This document shows positions 36,904 to 45,632 of a stretch of DNA of 49,287 bases, in pieces. The position numbers and the translations under genes were made by a program. The DNA is from Acidobacteria bacterium 13_1_40CM_65_14 (GTDB taxonomy: Bacteria > Acidobacteriota > Vicinamibacteria > Vicinamibacterales > CAVVIG01): positions 1 through 49,287 of the forward strand of contig MNEX01000101.1 of assembly GCA_001917905.1 (NCBI GenBank), in the 5' to 3' direction. Numbering within the stretch: the first letter of the stretch is position 1; every line of letters starts with the position of its first letter. The notes under the pieces are model-generated. The model was not told the DNA's origin, searched no databases, and saw only the letters and a program-made list of their open reading frames with translations.

Positions 36904-37407
36904 ATGGAGCGTCTCTGGTCGCCGTGGAGGCTCGCGTACGTGACGGGCGCGAGCGGTGCCAGCACCAGCAACGCCTGCATCTTCTGCAACACCGACGAAC
37001 CCGGCCGTGACGAACTGATTCTCGTTCGCGGCCGGGTTTCGTACGTCGTCCTCAATCTGTATCCCTACAACAACGGACACCTGATGGTCGTGCCCAACCG
37101 GCACGTCGCGACGCTTGAAGCGACCGACCCGGAAGAGCGCGACGAGCTGATGTGCTTCACGCGGCACGCCGAGATCGCGTTGACCGAGGCGTACACACCG
37201 CAGGGCCTCAACATCGGCATCAACCTCGGGCGACCGGCCGGCGCCGGCGTCGTCGATCATCTGCACGTCCACGTCGTGCCGCGCTGGAACGGCGACACCA
37301 ACTTCATGACGGTCGTCGGCGAGGTGCGCGTGCTGCCTGAGGATCTCGGGGCGACGAAGAAGCGTCTGCAGCCTATCTTCGAAAGGCTGGCTCGCGAGGA
37401 CCGGTAA
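36904..37407 (+). CDS. HIT-family nucleotide hydrolase/phosphorylase
   Basis: 167 residues. Histidine-triad motif 'VVDHLHVHVVPRW', plus a N-terminal 'ACIFC' pair that often binds zinc with later His residues, and 'LVRGRVSYVVLNLYPYNNGHLMVVP'. Longer than Hint and similar to Ap4A phosphorylase-like HIT proteins common in actinobacteria and acidobacteria. Likely splits dinucleoside polyphosphates or AMP-linked compounds; the substrate is not certain. Confidence 0.88.
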   Translation: MERLWSPWRLAYVTGASGASTSNACIFCNTDEPGRDELILVRGRVSYVVLNLYPYNNGHLMVVPNRHVATLEATDPEERDELMCFTRHAEIALTEAYTPQGLNIGINLGRPAGAGVVDHLHVHVVPRWNGDTNFMTVVGEVRVLPEDLGATKKRLQPIFERLAREDR

Positions 37408-37413
37408 CCGGTC

Positions 37414-37575
37414 GAACCACGGAACACACGAAACACACGAAACCACGAAACCACGAAAGAACGAAAGCACGAAGGCACGAAAGCACGAAGGCACGAAAAA
37501 GACGAAAACGCTAACCCCGAACCGTACAAGAATTCGTTTCGTGGTTTCGTGGTTTCGTGTTTTTGTGGTTCGTGG
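37414..37575. repeat. family B hairpin (CACGAAA units), longest in the window
   Basis: Left arm ~90 bases of AAACACACGAAACCACGAAA and similar; right arm AATTCGTTTCGTGGTTTCGT and on. Arms are unequal, so several registers of pairing exist. Ends 8 bases before the next start. Confidence 0.75.
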
Positions 37576-37582
37576 ATAAGCT

Positions 37583-38731
37583 GTGACGATGGTTCTAGAG
37601 CTCACCTCCGAGCAACGCGCCTTCAAGGAAACCGCCCAACGGTTCGCCCACGAGATCGTCGCGCAGCGCGCCGCCGGCATCGACAAATCGGGCGAGTTCC
37701 CGGCCGACGTGCTGCACGCAGCGGCGACGGAGGGGTTGTGCGGCGTCACGATCCCGAAAGCGTGGGGCGGGCTCGGGCGCGATTACGTCAGCTACGCGCT
37801 GGCGATTGAAGCGATCGCCAAGGCGAGCGCGACGGTCGCCGTGTCGCTGTCGGTGACCAACTCACTGGTCGCCGAAGTCATCGCGCACGCCGGACGCGCG
37901 CCGCACAAGGAGCGCTGGCTGCGCCGGCTCGCGAGGGGTGAAGCGATTGGCGCGTTCGCCTTGTCAGAGCCGGACGCCGGCACCGACGCCGCGAATCAGA
38001 AGACGGCCGCGACCAGGTCAGGCGACGGCTACCGCATCCGCGGACAAAAAGTGTGGGTGGCGAACGCCGAGGAAGCTGCCGTCGCGATCGTCTTCGCGTG
38101 CACGCGTCCGGGACTGCGCGGGCAGGGCGTGACGGCGTTCCTCGTGCCGATGGACACGCCCGGTATCACGCGGACGGCGCGGGCCGATTCGCTCGGCGTT
38201 CGCGGACTCGGCTGCATGGATCTCGATCTCGACATCACCGTCGCCGACGATCACGTCCTTGGCGACGTCGATCAGGGATTCCGGCTGGCGATGTGGGCGC
38301 TGCAGGGCGGCCGCGTGGCGATTGCCGCGCAGGCGCTCGGCATCGGCGAGGCCGCGCTCGACGAGGCGCTCGCGTACGCCAAGCAACGCGAGCAGTTCGG
38401 TCAGCCGATTGCGAACTACCAGGCCATTCAGTGGATGCTCGCCGACATGGCGACCGAGCTCGAGGCCGCGCGGATGCTGACGCTCAAGGCCGCGGCCGCG
38501 AAAGATCGTCAGGAGAAGAGCAGCGTCGAAGCGTCGATGGCGAAGCTCGCCGCGTCCGAGGCGGCCCACAAGGCGGCCGACAAGGCGATGCAGGTGCTCG
38601 CCTCGGCCGGCTACCGCCGGGGGTCGGTCGTCGAGCGCCTGTTCCGCGATGTGCGCGCCACGGAAATTTATCAGGGCACCTCCGAAGCGCAGCGTATGAT
38701 TATCGCCGCCAACATTCTCGCTCACGTCTGA
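37583..38731 (+). CDS. acyl-CoA dehydrogenase
   Basis: 382 residues from GTG 37583 (ATG 37589 possible). FAD enzyme that desaturates acyl-CoA. Visible: 'ALSEPDAGTDAANQKTAATR' (FAD/substrate region), 'GVRGLGCMDLDLDITVADD', 'YAKQREQFGQPIANYQAIQWMLADM', and C-terminal 'ATEIYQGTSEAQRMIIAANI'. The position of the usual catalytic Glu in 'IYEGTSE' appears as Gln, a variant I have seen as common in some subfamilies; activity cannot be judged. Not paired with electron transfer genes here. A second, convergent paralog lies at 40600. Confidence 0.9.
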   Translation: MTMVLELTSEQRAFKETAQRFAHEIVAQRAAGIDKSGEFPADVLHAAATEGLCGVTIPKAWGGLGRDYVSYALAIEAIAKASATVAVSLSVTNSLVAEVIAHAGRAPHKERWLRRLARGEAIGAFALSEPDAGTDAANQKTAATRSGDGYRIRGQKVWVANAEEAAVAIVFACTRPGLRGQGVTAFLVPMDTPGITRTARADSLGVRGLGCMDLDLDITVADDHVLGDVDQGFRLAMWALQGGRVAIAAQALGIGEAALDEALAYAKQREQFGQPIANYQAIQWMLADMATELEAARMLTLKAAAAKDRQEKSSVEASMAKLAASEAAHKAADKAMQVLASAGYRRGSVVERLFRDVRATEIYQGTSEAQRMIIAANILAHV

Positions 38732-38785
38732 AGCCTGACGGCTGGCGCCTGCGGCCACGCCGAGCCGAGGACATGGGAATCCGAG

Positions 38786-38842
38786 GCGAGGCGTCAGCGT
38801 CAGTTCGCGGCGGGGGTGGGGCCCCGCCGCCAGTGAAAGAAA
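38786..38842 (+). repeat. family A repeat upstream of the asparaginase gene
   Basis: GGCGAGGCGTCAGCGTCAG, then GGCGGGGGTGGGGCCCCGCC, then GCCAGTGAAAGAAAG. Only the 3' half of the full element. Ends 9 bases before the GTG start, so AAAGAAAGAG may serve as ribosome binding site. Confidence 0.65.
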
Positions 38843-38851
38843 GAGAGCGCC

Positions 38852-39973
38852 GTGACGAAAAAGCTGAACCGTCGTGACTTCGTTCGAACCACTACCGCGG
38901 CCGGCATCGCGGCAGCGGCCGCATCCAAACCCCTGTTCGGTCAGGCGCCGACGGTCATGACGCCGAAGAGCGTCAAGCCGTGCGTCGTCGCTTCGTCGAA
39001 CGGCAACCGATCGAAGGACGCCGACGGCGTCACGTGCGTTGCCAAGGCGTTCAAGATGATGACCGAGGGCGCCGACGTGCTCGATGCGCTCGTCGCCGGC
39101 GTCTCGATCGTCGAGCTCGATCCGAATCAGACCGGCGTCGGCTGGAGCGGTCTGCCGAACGCCGATGGCGTCGTGCAGCTCGATGCGTCGTGCATGCACG
39201 GGCCGAAGAAGCGCGCCGGCGCGGTCGCCGGCATCGAGGGTGTGCGCGCACCTGCGCGGGTTGCGCAGCTCGTCGCCGAAGAAACCGACCATCATCTGCT
39301 CGTCGGCAAAGGCGCGCAGGACTTCGCGCGCGGCATGGGGATCAAGATCGAGGAAGGCCTCATCAACGAGACGGCGCGCAAGCAGTGGCTCGAGTGGAAG
39401 CGGCGCACCGATCCGCTGCACTACCTCGATCCCAAGACCCGTGCGCAGGCGTGGTACGACGCGGGTATGCAGATGGTCCGCGAGGGATTGATCGACGGCG
39501 AGCACTACTGGGGAACGATCAACTGCGACGCCGTCAACGCCAAGGGCGAGATCTGCGGCGTGACGACGACCAGCGGCCTGGCGTGGAAGATCCCGGGCCG
39601 CGCGGGCGACTCGCCGATTCTCGGCGCGGGCCTCTACGTCGACGGCGACGTCGGCGCCGCCGGTTCGACCGGCCGCGGCGAGGCGAACCTGTACAACCTC
39701 AGCTCGTTCGTGATCGTCGAGGAGATGCGCCGCGGCGCGCATCCGAAAGATGCCGCGATGACCGCGCTGAAGCGGGTCGCGAAGAACACGATCGAGAAAC
39801 GTCTTTTGAACTCGAAAGGTCAGCCCAACTTCGGATTGAGCTTCTACTGCCTGAACGCGAAGGGCGAGTACGCGGGCGTCGCCATGTACGAGTCGACGTA
39901 CGCGGTGTGCACGGAGAACGGTCCGCAGACGCTGCAGACCGACGCGCTGTACGCCGGTCGTCCGACCGATTAG
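38852..39973 (+). CDS. N4-(beta-N-acetylglucosaminyl)-L-asparaginase-like Ntn hydrolase, Tat-exported
   Basis: 373 residues from GTG 38852. Tat signal 'LNRRDFVRTTTAAGIAAAA'. Ntn-hydrolase of the glycosylasparaginase family: 'GADVLDALVAGVSIVELDP', 'GVGWSGLPNADGVVQLDA', the likely catalytic Thr in 'HYWGTINCDAVNA' (the precursor is cleaved just before it), 'GVTTTSGLAWKIPGR' and 'GDSPILGAGLYVDGDVGAAGSTGRGE'. Cleaves the glycan-asparagine bond or related beta-aspartyl amides in the periplasm. The 3' end is duplicated downstream. Confidence 0.88.
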   Translation: MTKKLNRRDFVRTTTAAGIAAAAASKPLFGQAPTVMTPKSVKPCVVASSNGNRSKDADGVTCVAKAFKMMTEGADVLDALVAGVSIVELDPNQTGVGWSGLPNADGVVQLDASCMHGPKKRAGAVAGIEGVRAPARVAQLVAEETDHHLLVGKGAQDFARGMGIKIEEGLINETARKQWLEWKRRTDPLHYLDPKTRAQAWYDAGMQMVREGLIDGEHYWGTINCDAVNAKGEICGVTTTSGLAWKIPGRAGDSPILGAGLYVDGDVGAAGSTGRGEANLYNLSSFVIVEEMRRGAHPKDAAMTALKRVAKNTIEKRLLNSKGQPNFGLSFYCLNAKGEYAGVAMYESTYAVCTENGPQTLQTDALYAGRPTD

Positions 39974-40043
39974 GTCCGGCTGAAGCCGGACGCCACATCG
40001 TTGTGCAGACCGACGCGCTGTACGAGGGCAGCGCCACGGACTA
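39974..40043 (+). repeat. hairpin plus partial duplication of the asparaginase 3' end
   Basis: GTCCGGCT-ga-AGCCGGAC (39974-39991) follows the stop. Then TGCAGACCGACGCGCTGTACG repeats the last codons of the gene ('QTDALYAGRPTD' in the gene, 'QTDALYEGSATD' in the copy), again ending in TAG. A tail duplication separated by a family C palindrome. Confidence 0.7.
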
Positions 40044-40607
40044 GCGCGGATCGTCGGGCGATCCGGGAGCGATTCCCTTCGTCTTGAAGGCGCCCGTCGC
40101 GAACTCGGCGGACTGGCCTTTCGGAATCGACAGCGACTTCCAGTTCGGCGACGCGAGGTGGCGCGCGACGTACACGATCTGGCCGACGTGATACGCCGTG
40201 TGCGTCGCCGATCGGCTCAGCGCCTCCGGCACGAGAAACGCTTCGCCGCGGATCGACACGCGGCGATCGAGGTCCTCCGGCGTGAGGGCCTCGATTGATC
40301 CGAGCGCGATCGCCCAGCCTTCATTCCACCATCGCAGGATCTCCTCGCGCGTGACCTGCTCCGGCATCTCGAACTCGTCGTCGCGATGGCGATCGGGCTT
40401 TTCGCCGTCGGTCGTCAGGAAATCCCTGAACCGCGACCGCAGATTTCCCGCGACATGCTTGACGATGACCGCGATGCTGTTCGAGTCGGGGTCGATCTGT
40501 TTGTGCAGGTCTGCATCGGTCGGCACCTGCGCGATCGCCTTATCGGCAAGCGCCTTGTAATTCCTGTAAGTGCGGACGACGTCGCGCAGGTAGGCGTGGC
40601 TATCCAA
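40041..40607 (-). CDS. DinB-like protein (DUF1572)
   Basis: 188 residues from TTG 40607. Four-helix DinB-like fold with metal-ligand-type histidines in 'IAVIVKHVAGNLRSRF' and 'SATHTAYHVGQIVYVARHL'. The family includes thiol transferases using bacillithiol or other thiols, but DUF1572 members are uncharacterised. It overlaps the upstream acyl-CoA dehydrogenase gene by 8 bases, so likely co-translated with it. Confidence 0.82.
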   Translation of the reverse strand: MDSHAYLRDVVRTYRNYKALADKAIAQVPTDADLHKQIDPDSNSIAVIVKHVAGNLRSRFRDFLTTDGEKPDRHRDDEFEMPEQVTREEILRWWNEGWAIALGSIEALTPEDLDRRVSIRGEAFLVPEALSRSATHTAYHVGQIVYVARHLASPNWKSLSIPKGQSAEFATGAFKTKGIAPGSPDDPR

Positions 40608-41766
40608 GGATTTGCTTCGCGATGGTCTGGAGCTGCAGGTTGGACGTGCCTTCGTAGATCTGCCCGATCTTCGCGTCGCGGTACAGCTTCTCGACCGGAT
40701 AGTCTTTCACGAACCCGTAGCCGCCAAACAGGTTCACCGCAAGCGACGTCACGCGCTCGGCGACCTCTGACGAGAAAATCTTGCACATCGCGGCTTCGGT
40801 CAGGAACGGCTGGCCGGCGTCGCGCAAACGTCCGGCGTTGTAGACCATCAGCCGCGCGGCTTCGAGCTCCGTCGCGGCGCGTGCGATCTGATGCTGCACC
40901 GCCTGGAACTCCGCAATCGGCTTGCCGAACTGCTTCCGGTCTTTCGTGTATTTGATGGCGTGATCGAGCGCGCCCTGCGCGAGCCCGATCATCTGCGCAC
41001 CGATGCCGATGCGCCCCTCGTTCAGCGTTTCGATCGCGACCTTGTAGCCCTTGCCGATGTCGCCGAGGACGTTGAAGCGCGGCACGCGGCATCCTTCGAA
41101 GAGCAACTCGCACGTGCTGCTCGCGCGGATGCCGAGCTTGTCTTCCTTCCTGCCGACGGTGAATCCGTCGAACCCGCGCTCGACCAGGAATGCCGTAATC
41201 CCGCGATAGCCCGCGTCGGGATTGACGTTGGCGAAGACGATGAACAGGGCGGCTTCGTTGCCGTTGGTGATCCAGAGCTTGCGGCCGGTGATGGCGTATC
41301 CGTCGCCGCTTTCCACCGCGCGCGTCGTCATCGCGAACGCATCGCTGCCAGAGCCGGCTTCGGATAATGCGTACGCGCCGATGGTGTTCGCGGCGAGCTT
41401 CGGCAGATAGCGCCGCTTGATGTCGTCGCTGCCCCAGCGGAGGATCGCGTTGATGACCAGCGTGTTCTGCACGTCCACGAGGACGCCGATCGACGGATCG
41501 ACGCGAGACAGCGCCTCCACCGCCAGCGCCGCGTGGAAGAAGCTCGCGCCGCCGCCGCCGAAGCTCTCCGGAATTTCAATCCCCATCACGCCGAGGTCGA
41601 ACAGCTTGTCGATGAGCGCGCGCGGGATCTTCGCGTGCTCGTCCATCTCGCGCACGAGCGGACGGATTTCGCGATCGGCGAACTCGTACACGCTGTCGCG
41701 GAACAACCGCTCGTCTTCCGCCAGCGTCGTCAGCGGTGGGGTGGTCGATTCCGTCTTCGTCGTCAC
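40600..41766 (-). CDS. acyl-CoA dehydrogenase (short-chain/butyryl type)
   Basis: 388 residues from GTG 41766. Visible: 'MGIEIPESFGGGGASFFHAAL', 'AYALSEAGSGSDAFAMTTRA', 'KLWITNGNEAALFIVFANV', 'KEDKLGIRASSTCELLFEGCRVP', 'YTKDRKQFGKPIAEFQAVQHQ' and C-terminal 'IGQIYEGTSNLQLQTIAKQIL' with the catalytic Glu in 'YEGTS'. First step of fatty-acid or branched amino acid oxidation. Upstream of a DinB-like gene. Shares only family-level similarity with the gene at 37583. Confidence 0.94.
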   Translation of the reverse strand: MTTKTESTTPPLTTLAEDERLFRDSVYEFADREIRPLVREMDEHAKIPRALIDKLFDLGVMGIEIPESFGGGGASFFHAALAVEALSRVDPSIGVLVDVQNTLVINAILRWGSDDIKRRYLPKLAANTIGAYALSEAGSGSDAFAMTTRAVESGDGYAITGRKLWITNGNEAALFIVFANVNPDAGYRGITAFLVERGFDGFTVGRKEDKLGIRASSTCELLFEGCRVPRFNVLGDIGKGYKVAIETLNEGRIGIGAQMIGLAQGALDHAIKYTKDRKQFGKPIAEFQAVQHQIARAATELEAARLMVYNAGRLRDAGQPFLTEAAMCKIFSSEVAERVTSLAVNLFGGYGFVKDYPVEKLYRDAKIGQIYEGTSNLQLQTIAKQILG

Positions 41767-41820
41767 GTCGATGCTCCGGAGCTGATGTTATCATCAGCGT
41801 GCCAGCCCGTAAGGATTGCC

Positions 41821-43329
41821 GTGCGCGTCTTGCTCGCCTCGGGACTCGTCGCAATCGTGGCGATTGCCGCCGCGCAAACACCTCAACAGCCGACGTTCCG
41901 GAGCGCGACGAATCTGGTCCAGGTCGACGTGATCGTCACCGATGCCGACGGTGAGCCCGTCGACGATCTGACGGCCGCCGATTTCGAAATCCTGGACGAG
42001 GGCCGCCCAGCGCCGATCACGGCGTTCAAGTTCGTGAACGCGGCCAACAGCGAGCCGCGCGAGCGCTATCCGGTTCGCACCGCGGACGATGAAGAGCGCG
42101 AGGCCGCGAACGAGGACACGCGTCTGGTCGCGATCCTGCTCGACGACTACCACGTCGGACGGTTCGAGCCGCGCCGGTTCGTCGAGCCGCTGATTGCCTT
42201 TGTCCGCGCGCTGCCGGCGACCGACCTCGTCGGTGTTTATTACCCCCTCGATTCGCCGCGCGACGTCCACCTGACGTACGACCGCCAGACGACGATCGCG
42301 GCCATCCGCAAATTCGAGGGGCGCTTGCACGAGTACTTTCCGAAGCATCCGGTGGAAGAAGAGCATTTGCGGCATCAACGCGACATCGAGCGGCTGCGAA
42401 CGCAAGTCGTGCTGACCGGCGCGGTCGGTCTGGCGTCGCGTCTTGGCGCGTTGAAAGTCGGACGAAAAACGCTCGTCTGGGTCAGTAACGGGTTCACGAC
42501 GGCCGGCTACTTCGACGCGAGGGAACTTTACGCCGACTTGCAGGAGGTGTACGAGGCCGCCAATCGCAACAACGTCTCGATCTATCCGGTCGATCCGCGC
42601 GGACTGATGATGAACACGCCGGGGTTCCAAATCGACACGCTGCGGATCCTGGCCGACGAAACCGGGGGCCGCGCACTCGTGAATCGCAACGATCTCAAGG
42701 CGGCGTTGTCGGAAGTCGGTCGCGACTCAACGGCGTACTACCTGCTGGGTTTCGTCTCCACGCGTCCGTCCGACGGCAAGTTCCACAAGATCAAGGTGCG
42801 AACGACTCGACCGAAGATCAGCGTGAACGCGCGCGCCGGCTACTGGGCGCTGAGCGAAACCGAGATCGCTTCGTCGCGCGCCGCACCGATCACCGTGCCG
42901 CCTGCGGTCATCGACGCGTTCAAGCGGATGGCGGACGCTCTGCGCCCCAATGACGACGAACCGATCGCAGCGCCGTTGCACGCCCCAAAAGTAGCGCCGC
43001 CGGCGATTCGTCTGATTGGACCACCGACGTTTGCGATCGTCCGGCCGCGGTCGATCGTCGAGCCCACGAGCCGGCCGGAGTTCACGCGATCGCAGCGGAT
43101 TGCCGTGCGCGCGGCGCTCGAGGGCGATCCGGCGCCAACGGTCACGGCGCAACTGCTCAGCCGCATTGGTCAGAAACTCGCCGACCTGCCGGTGACAATC
43201 TCGAGTGGCCAATGCGAAGTGGCGCTCACAGTGGCGAGCGTCGGACCGGGCGATTACGTCATTCTGTTGTCCGCGCGCCGTGGCGACCAGACGGTCGATC
43301 AGTACGCGGCACTTCGCGTGCTCCGGTAA
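41821..43329 (+). CDS. acidobacterial VWFA-related protein 1
   Basis: 502 residues from GTG 41821 with AAGGA upstream. Signal peptide 'VLLASGLVAIVAIAAAQ'. Acidobacterial VWFA-related domain: 'LVQVDVIVTDADGEPVDDLT', 'LVAILLDDYHVGRFEPRRF', 'KTLVWVSNGF', 'YPVDPRGL', 'LADETGGRALVNRNDLKAAL', 'YYLLGFVS' and 'RAGYWAL'. Where a VWFA fold has DxSxS for metal binding, this has 'DDYHV', so the metal site is altered. Secreted; role unknown. First of three tandem paralogs, and the shortest. Confidence 0.88.
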   Translation: MRVLLASGLVAIVAIAAAQTPQQPTFRSATNLVQVDVIVTDADGEPVDDLTAADFEILDEGRPAPITAFKFVNAANSEPRERYPVRTADDEEREAANEDTRLVAILLDDYHVGRFEPRRFVEPLIAFVRALPATDLVGVYYPLDSPRDVHLTYDRQTTIAAIRKFEGRLHEYFPKHPVEEEHLRHQRDIERLRTQVVLTGAVGLASRLGALKVGRKTLVWVSNGFTTAGYFDARELYADLQEVYEAANRNNVSIYPVDPRGLMMNTPGFQIDTLRILADETGGRALVNRNDLKAALSEVGRDSTAYYLLGFVSTRPSDGKFHKIKVRTTRPKISVNARAGYWALSETEIASSRAAPITVPPAVIDAFKRMADALRPNDDEPIAAPLHAPKVAPPAIRLIGPPTFAIVRPRSIVEPTSRPEFTRSQRIAVRAALEGDPAPTVTAQLLSRIGQKLADLPVTISSGQCEVALTVASVGPGDYVILLSARRGDQTVDQYAALRVLR

Positions 43330-43342
43330 CCTCCAACCCGTC

Positions 43343-43348
43343 TAAGAT
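43343..43348 (+). promoter_or_regulatory. leaderless-type -10 box for VWFA paralog 2
   Basis: TAAGAT 7 bases before the ATG at 43356. No clear -35. Confidence 0.4.
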
Positions 43349-43355
43349 TAGAGAT

Positions 43356-45632
43356 ATGGCTCGCTCCTTCCGAACGATGACAGCGGCGATCGCGCTCCTT
43401 GCGTGGCTGGGTGTGAGCGGCGACGCACAATCCGCCTCCGCCCGCGACATGATCGCGCGCGGGCTACGGCGAGACCACGCCGAAGCGCGCCAGAATCCTG
43501 CGCGCGGAGGCGGGCAGCCGCAGCAACAGCCGCCCGGTCAACAACCGCCGCCGGCCGATCCGCCCGCTTCCGCCCGCGAGCCTAATACGAGCGGGCTTCA
43601 GCGAGGCCGCGCCGAAGCGCCTCAGGATCCGGCGCGCGAAGGCGGGCAGCAGCCGGTGTTCCGCACGGGCATCAGCTTCGTCCGCGTCGACGTCATCATC
43701 ACCGACAAAAACGGTAATCAGATCGCCGACCTCCAGGCGGCCGACTTCGACGTCACCGAGGACGGCAAGGCGCAGAAGATCGAAACGTTCAAGCTCGTGA
43801 AGCTGGACGGCGGCCGGATGGACGCCATCAAGGAACCGCCCAGGCAGATTCGCACCGACTACGACGAAGAATCGGAAGCGGCGCGCGACGACGTCCGCCT
43901 GTTCGCGATTTTTCTGGACGACTACCACGTCCGGCGCGGCGCCAGCATGGCGGTGCGCAATCCGATCTCGAAGTTCATCGACACGCAGCTGGGACCGTCG
44001 GACATGATTGGCGTGATGTACCCGCTCGAATCGACCGCCTCGGTCCGCATGACGCGCAATCACGACGCGGTGATGCGCGCCATCCAGCAGTTCCAGGGAC
44101 GCAAGTACGACTACACGCCGCGGAACCAGTTCGAAGAGCGTTACGCGTACTACCCGACGGAAATCGTCGAGAAGGTCCGCAATCAGGTGTCGCTCTCGGC
44201 GATCAAATCGCTCATCGTGCACATGGGCTCGCTGAAGGAAGGACGCAAAGGGCTCATCCTGGTCAGCGAGGGGTTCACGAACATGCTGCCGCCGCAGATG
44301 CGCAACAGGGACGCGACGATGCCGGGCTCGGGCAATCCGAACGCCTTCAACCCGATGGCCGGCGTGAACGATCCCAACGAGGATCGCGCGGCGTTTTTCG
44401 CGAGCGTGGATCTCGAGAGCGACCTGCGCGAGGTGTACGACACGGCGAACCGCAACAACGTCGCGATCTACGCCGTCGATCCGCGCGGTCTGCCGGGATT
44501 CGAGTTCGACATCAACGAGGGCGTGAACATCCAGACCGACGCGACCTATCTGCGCTCGACGATGGACACGCTGAGAACGTTGGCCGACAACACCGACGGC
44601 CGCGCGATCGTGAACCGCAACGATCTCGACGTCGGCATGAAGCAGATCACGAGGGACAGCAGCGCCTACTATCTGATCGGCTACAACTCGTCGCAGGCGC
44701 CGTCGGACGGCAAGTTCCACGAAATCAAAGTCCGCGTGAAGCGATCCGGCGTCCAGGTGCGCGCGCGCAAAGGCTACTGGGCGCTCACGGCCGAACAGAC
44801 CACGCGCGCCCTTCAACCGCCGAAGTCGGCCGTGCCGAAGGCGGTCGACGAAGCGTTGGCGTCGGTCAACCGGCCGTCGCGCGCCGCGGTCGTGCGCACG
44901 TGGATCGGGACCTCGCGCGGCGAGAACGGCAAGACGCGCGTGACGTTCGTGTGGGAACCGATTCCGAAAACGCCCGGCGAATCGGCGGCGAGCCGCGCCG
45001 GCGATCCCGTCCGCGTGTCGCTGATGGCGGTGGCGCCCGACGGATCGCCGATGTTCCGCGGCCGCGTGCCGGACGTGGCCGTCGCGTCGACCTCCTCGAA
45101 TGGCGCGGCGGCTGCCGGCCAGAGCGCATCACCGATCCGCGGTTCCTCGCGCGTCGCGTTCGACGTCACTCCGGGCAAGATGCAGCTGCGCGTGTCGGTG
45201 GAAGGCGCGAGCGCGCAGGTACTCGACACCGAGATGCGCGAGATCACGGTGCCGGATCTCACGTCGACGGCGACGCTCCTCGGCACGCCCGCGATCTTCC
45301 GCGCGCGGACGATTCCTGAATTCAACCGCCTCAAAGCCGACCCGGACGCGGTACCGCTGGCGGCGCGCGAGTTCGGCCGGACGGATCGTCTGTTCGTACG
45401 CGTGCCCACGTACGGTCCCGGCGGAACGACGCCGGCGTTGAGCGTGCACATTCTCAATCGTGCCGGCCAGGCCATGACCGAGCTGACGGCGGCGCCGTTC
45501 ACGACGCCGAACCAGCAGCAGATCGAGCTGCCCCTCGCCAGCCTCCCGCCGGGCGAGTACATCCTCGAAATCAAAGCCGCCGGCGAAGGTGGCGACGCCA
45601 AGGAACTCGTCGGCTTCCGCGTGACGGGATGA
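43356..45632 (+). CDS. acidobacterial VWFA-related protein 2
   Basis: 758 residues from ATG 43356. Signal 'TMTAAIALLAWLGVSGDAQS'. Residues ~27-107 are a low-complexity linker encoded by two copies of an 84-bp palindromic repeat. Then the VWFA-related domain: 'GISFVRVDVIITDKNGNQIADL', 'RLFAIFLDDYHVRRGASMAV', 'KGLILVSEGFTNM', 'IYAVDPRGLPG', 'YYLIGYNSSQAPSDGKFHEI' and 'RKGYWALT'. The C-terminal ~230 residues form a beta-rich region shared with paralog 3. Secreted; function unknown. Its stop overlaps the start of paralog 3 (ATGA). Confidence 0.88.
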   Translation: MARSFRTMTAAIALLAWLGVSGDAQSASARDMIARGLRRDHAEARQNPARGGGQPQQQPPGQQPPPADPPASAREPNTSGLQRGRAEAPQDPAREGGQQPVFRTGISFVRVDVIITDKNGNQIADLQAADFDVTEDGKAQKIETFKLVKLDGGRMDAIKEPPRQIRTDYDEESEAARDDVRLFAIFLDDYHVRRGASMAVRNPISKFIDTQLGPSDMIGVMYPLESTASVRMTRNHDAVMRAIQQFQGRKYDYTPRNQFEERYAYYPTEIVEKVRNQVSLSAIKSLIVHMGSLKEGRKGLILVSEGFTNMLPPQMRNRDATMPGSGNPNAFNPMAGVNDPNEDRAAFFASVDLESDLREVYDTANRNNVAIYAVDPRGLPGFEFDINEGVNIQTDATYLRSTMDTLRTLADNTDGRAIVNRNDLDVGMKQITRDSSAYYLIGYNSSQAPSDGKFHEIKVRVKRSGVQVRARKGYWALTAEQTTRALQPPKSAVPKAVDEALASVNRPSRAAVVRTWIGTSRGENGKTRVTFVWEPIPKTPGESAASRAGDPVRVSLMAVAPDGSPMFRGRVPDVAVASTSSNGAAAAGQSASPIRGSSRVAFDVTPGKMQLRVSVEGASAQVLDTEMREITVPDLTSTATLLGTPAIFRARTIPEFNRLKADPDAVPLAAREFGRTDRLFVRVPTYGPGGTTPALSVHILNRAGQAMTELTAAPFTTPNQQQIELPLASLPPGEYILEIKAAGEGGDAKELVGFRVTG
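43435..43649 (+). repeat. two copies of an 84-bp palindromic element in VWFA paralog 2
   Basis: Copies at 43435-43518 and 43566-43649, each with CCGCCCGCGA near the left end, GCCGAAGCGC in the middle and GGCGGGCAGC at the right. The ends are inverted (CCGCCTCCGC/GCGGAGGCGG in copy 1). Both are read in the same frame and give 'SAR' ... 'GLRRDHAEARQNPARGGGQ' and its variant. Confidence 0.65.

Noticed and set aside
37414-37575. CRISPR array
   Set aside because: Repeats are 7-8 bases with no spacers and a mirrored right arm; no cas genes in the window.
38018-39742. 574-residue minus-strand ORF
   Set aside because: Shadow of the acyl-CoA dehydrogenase and asparaginase genes.
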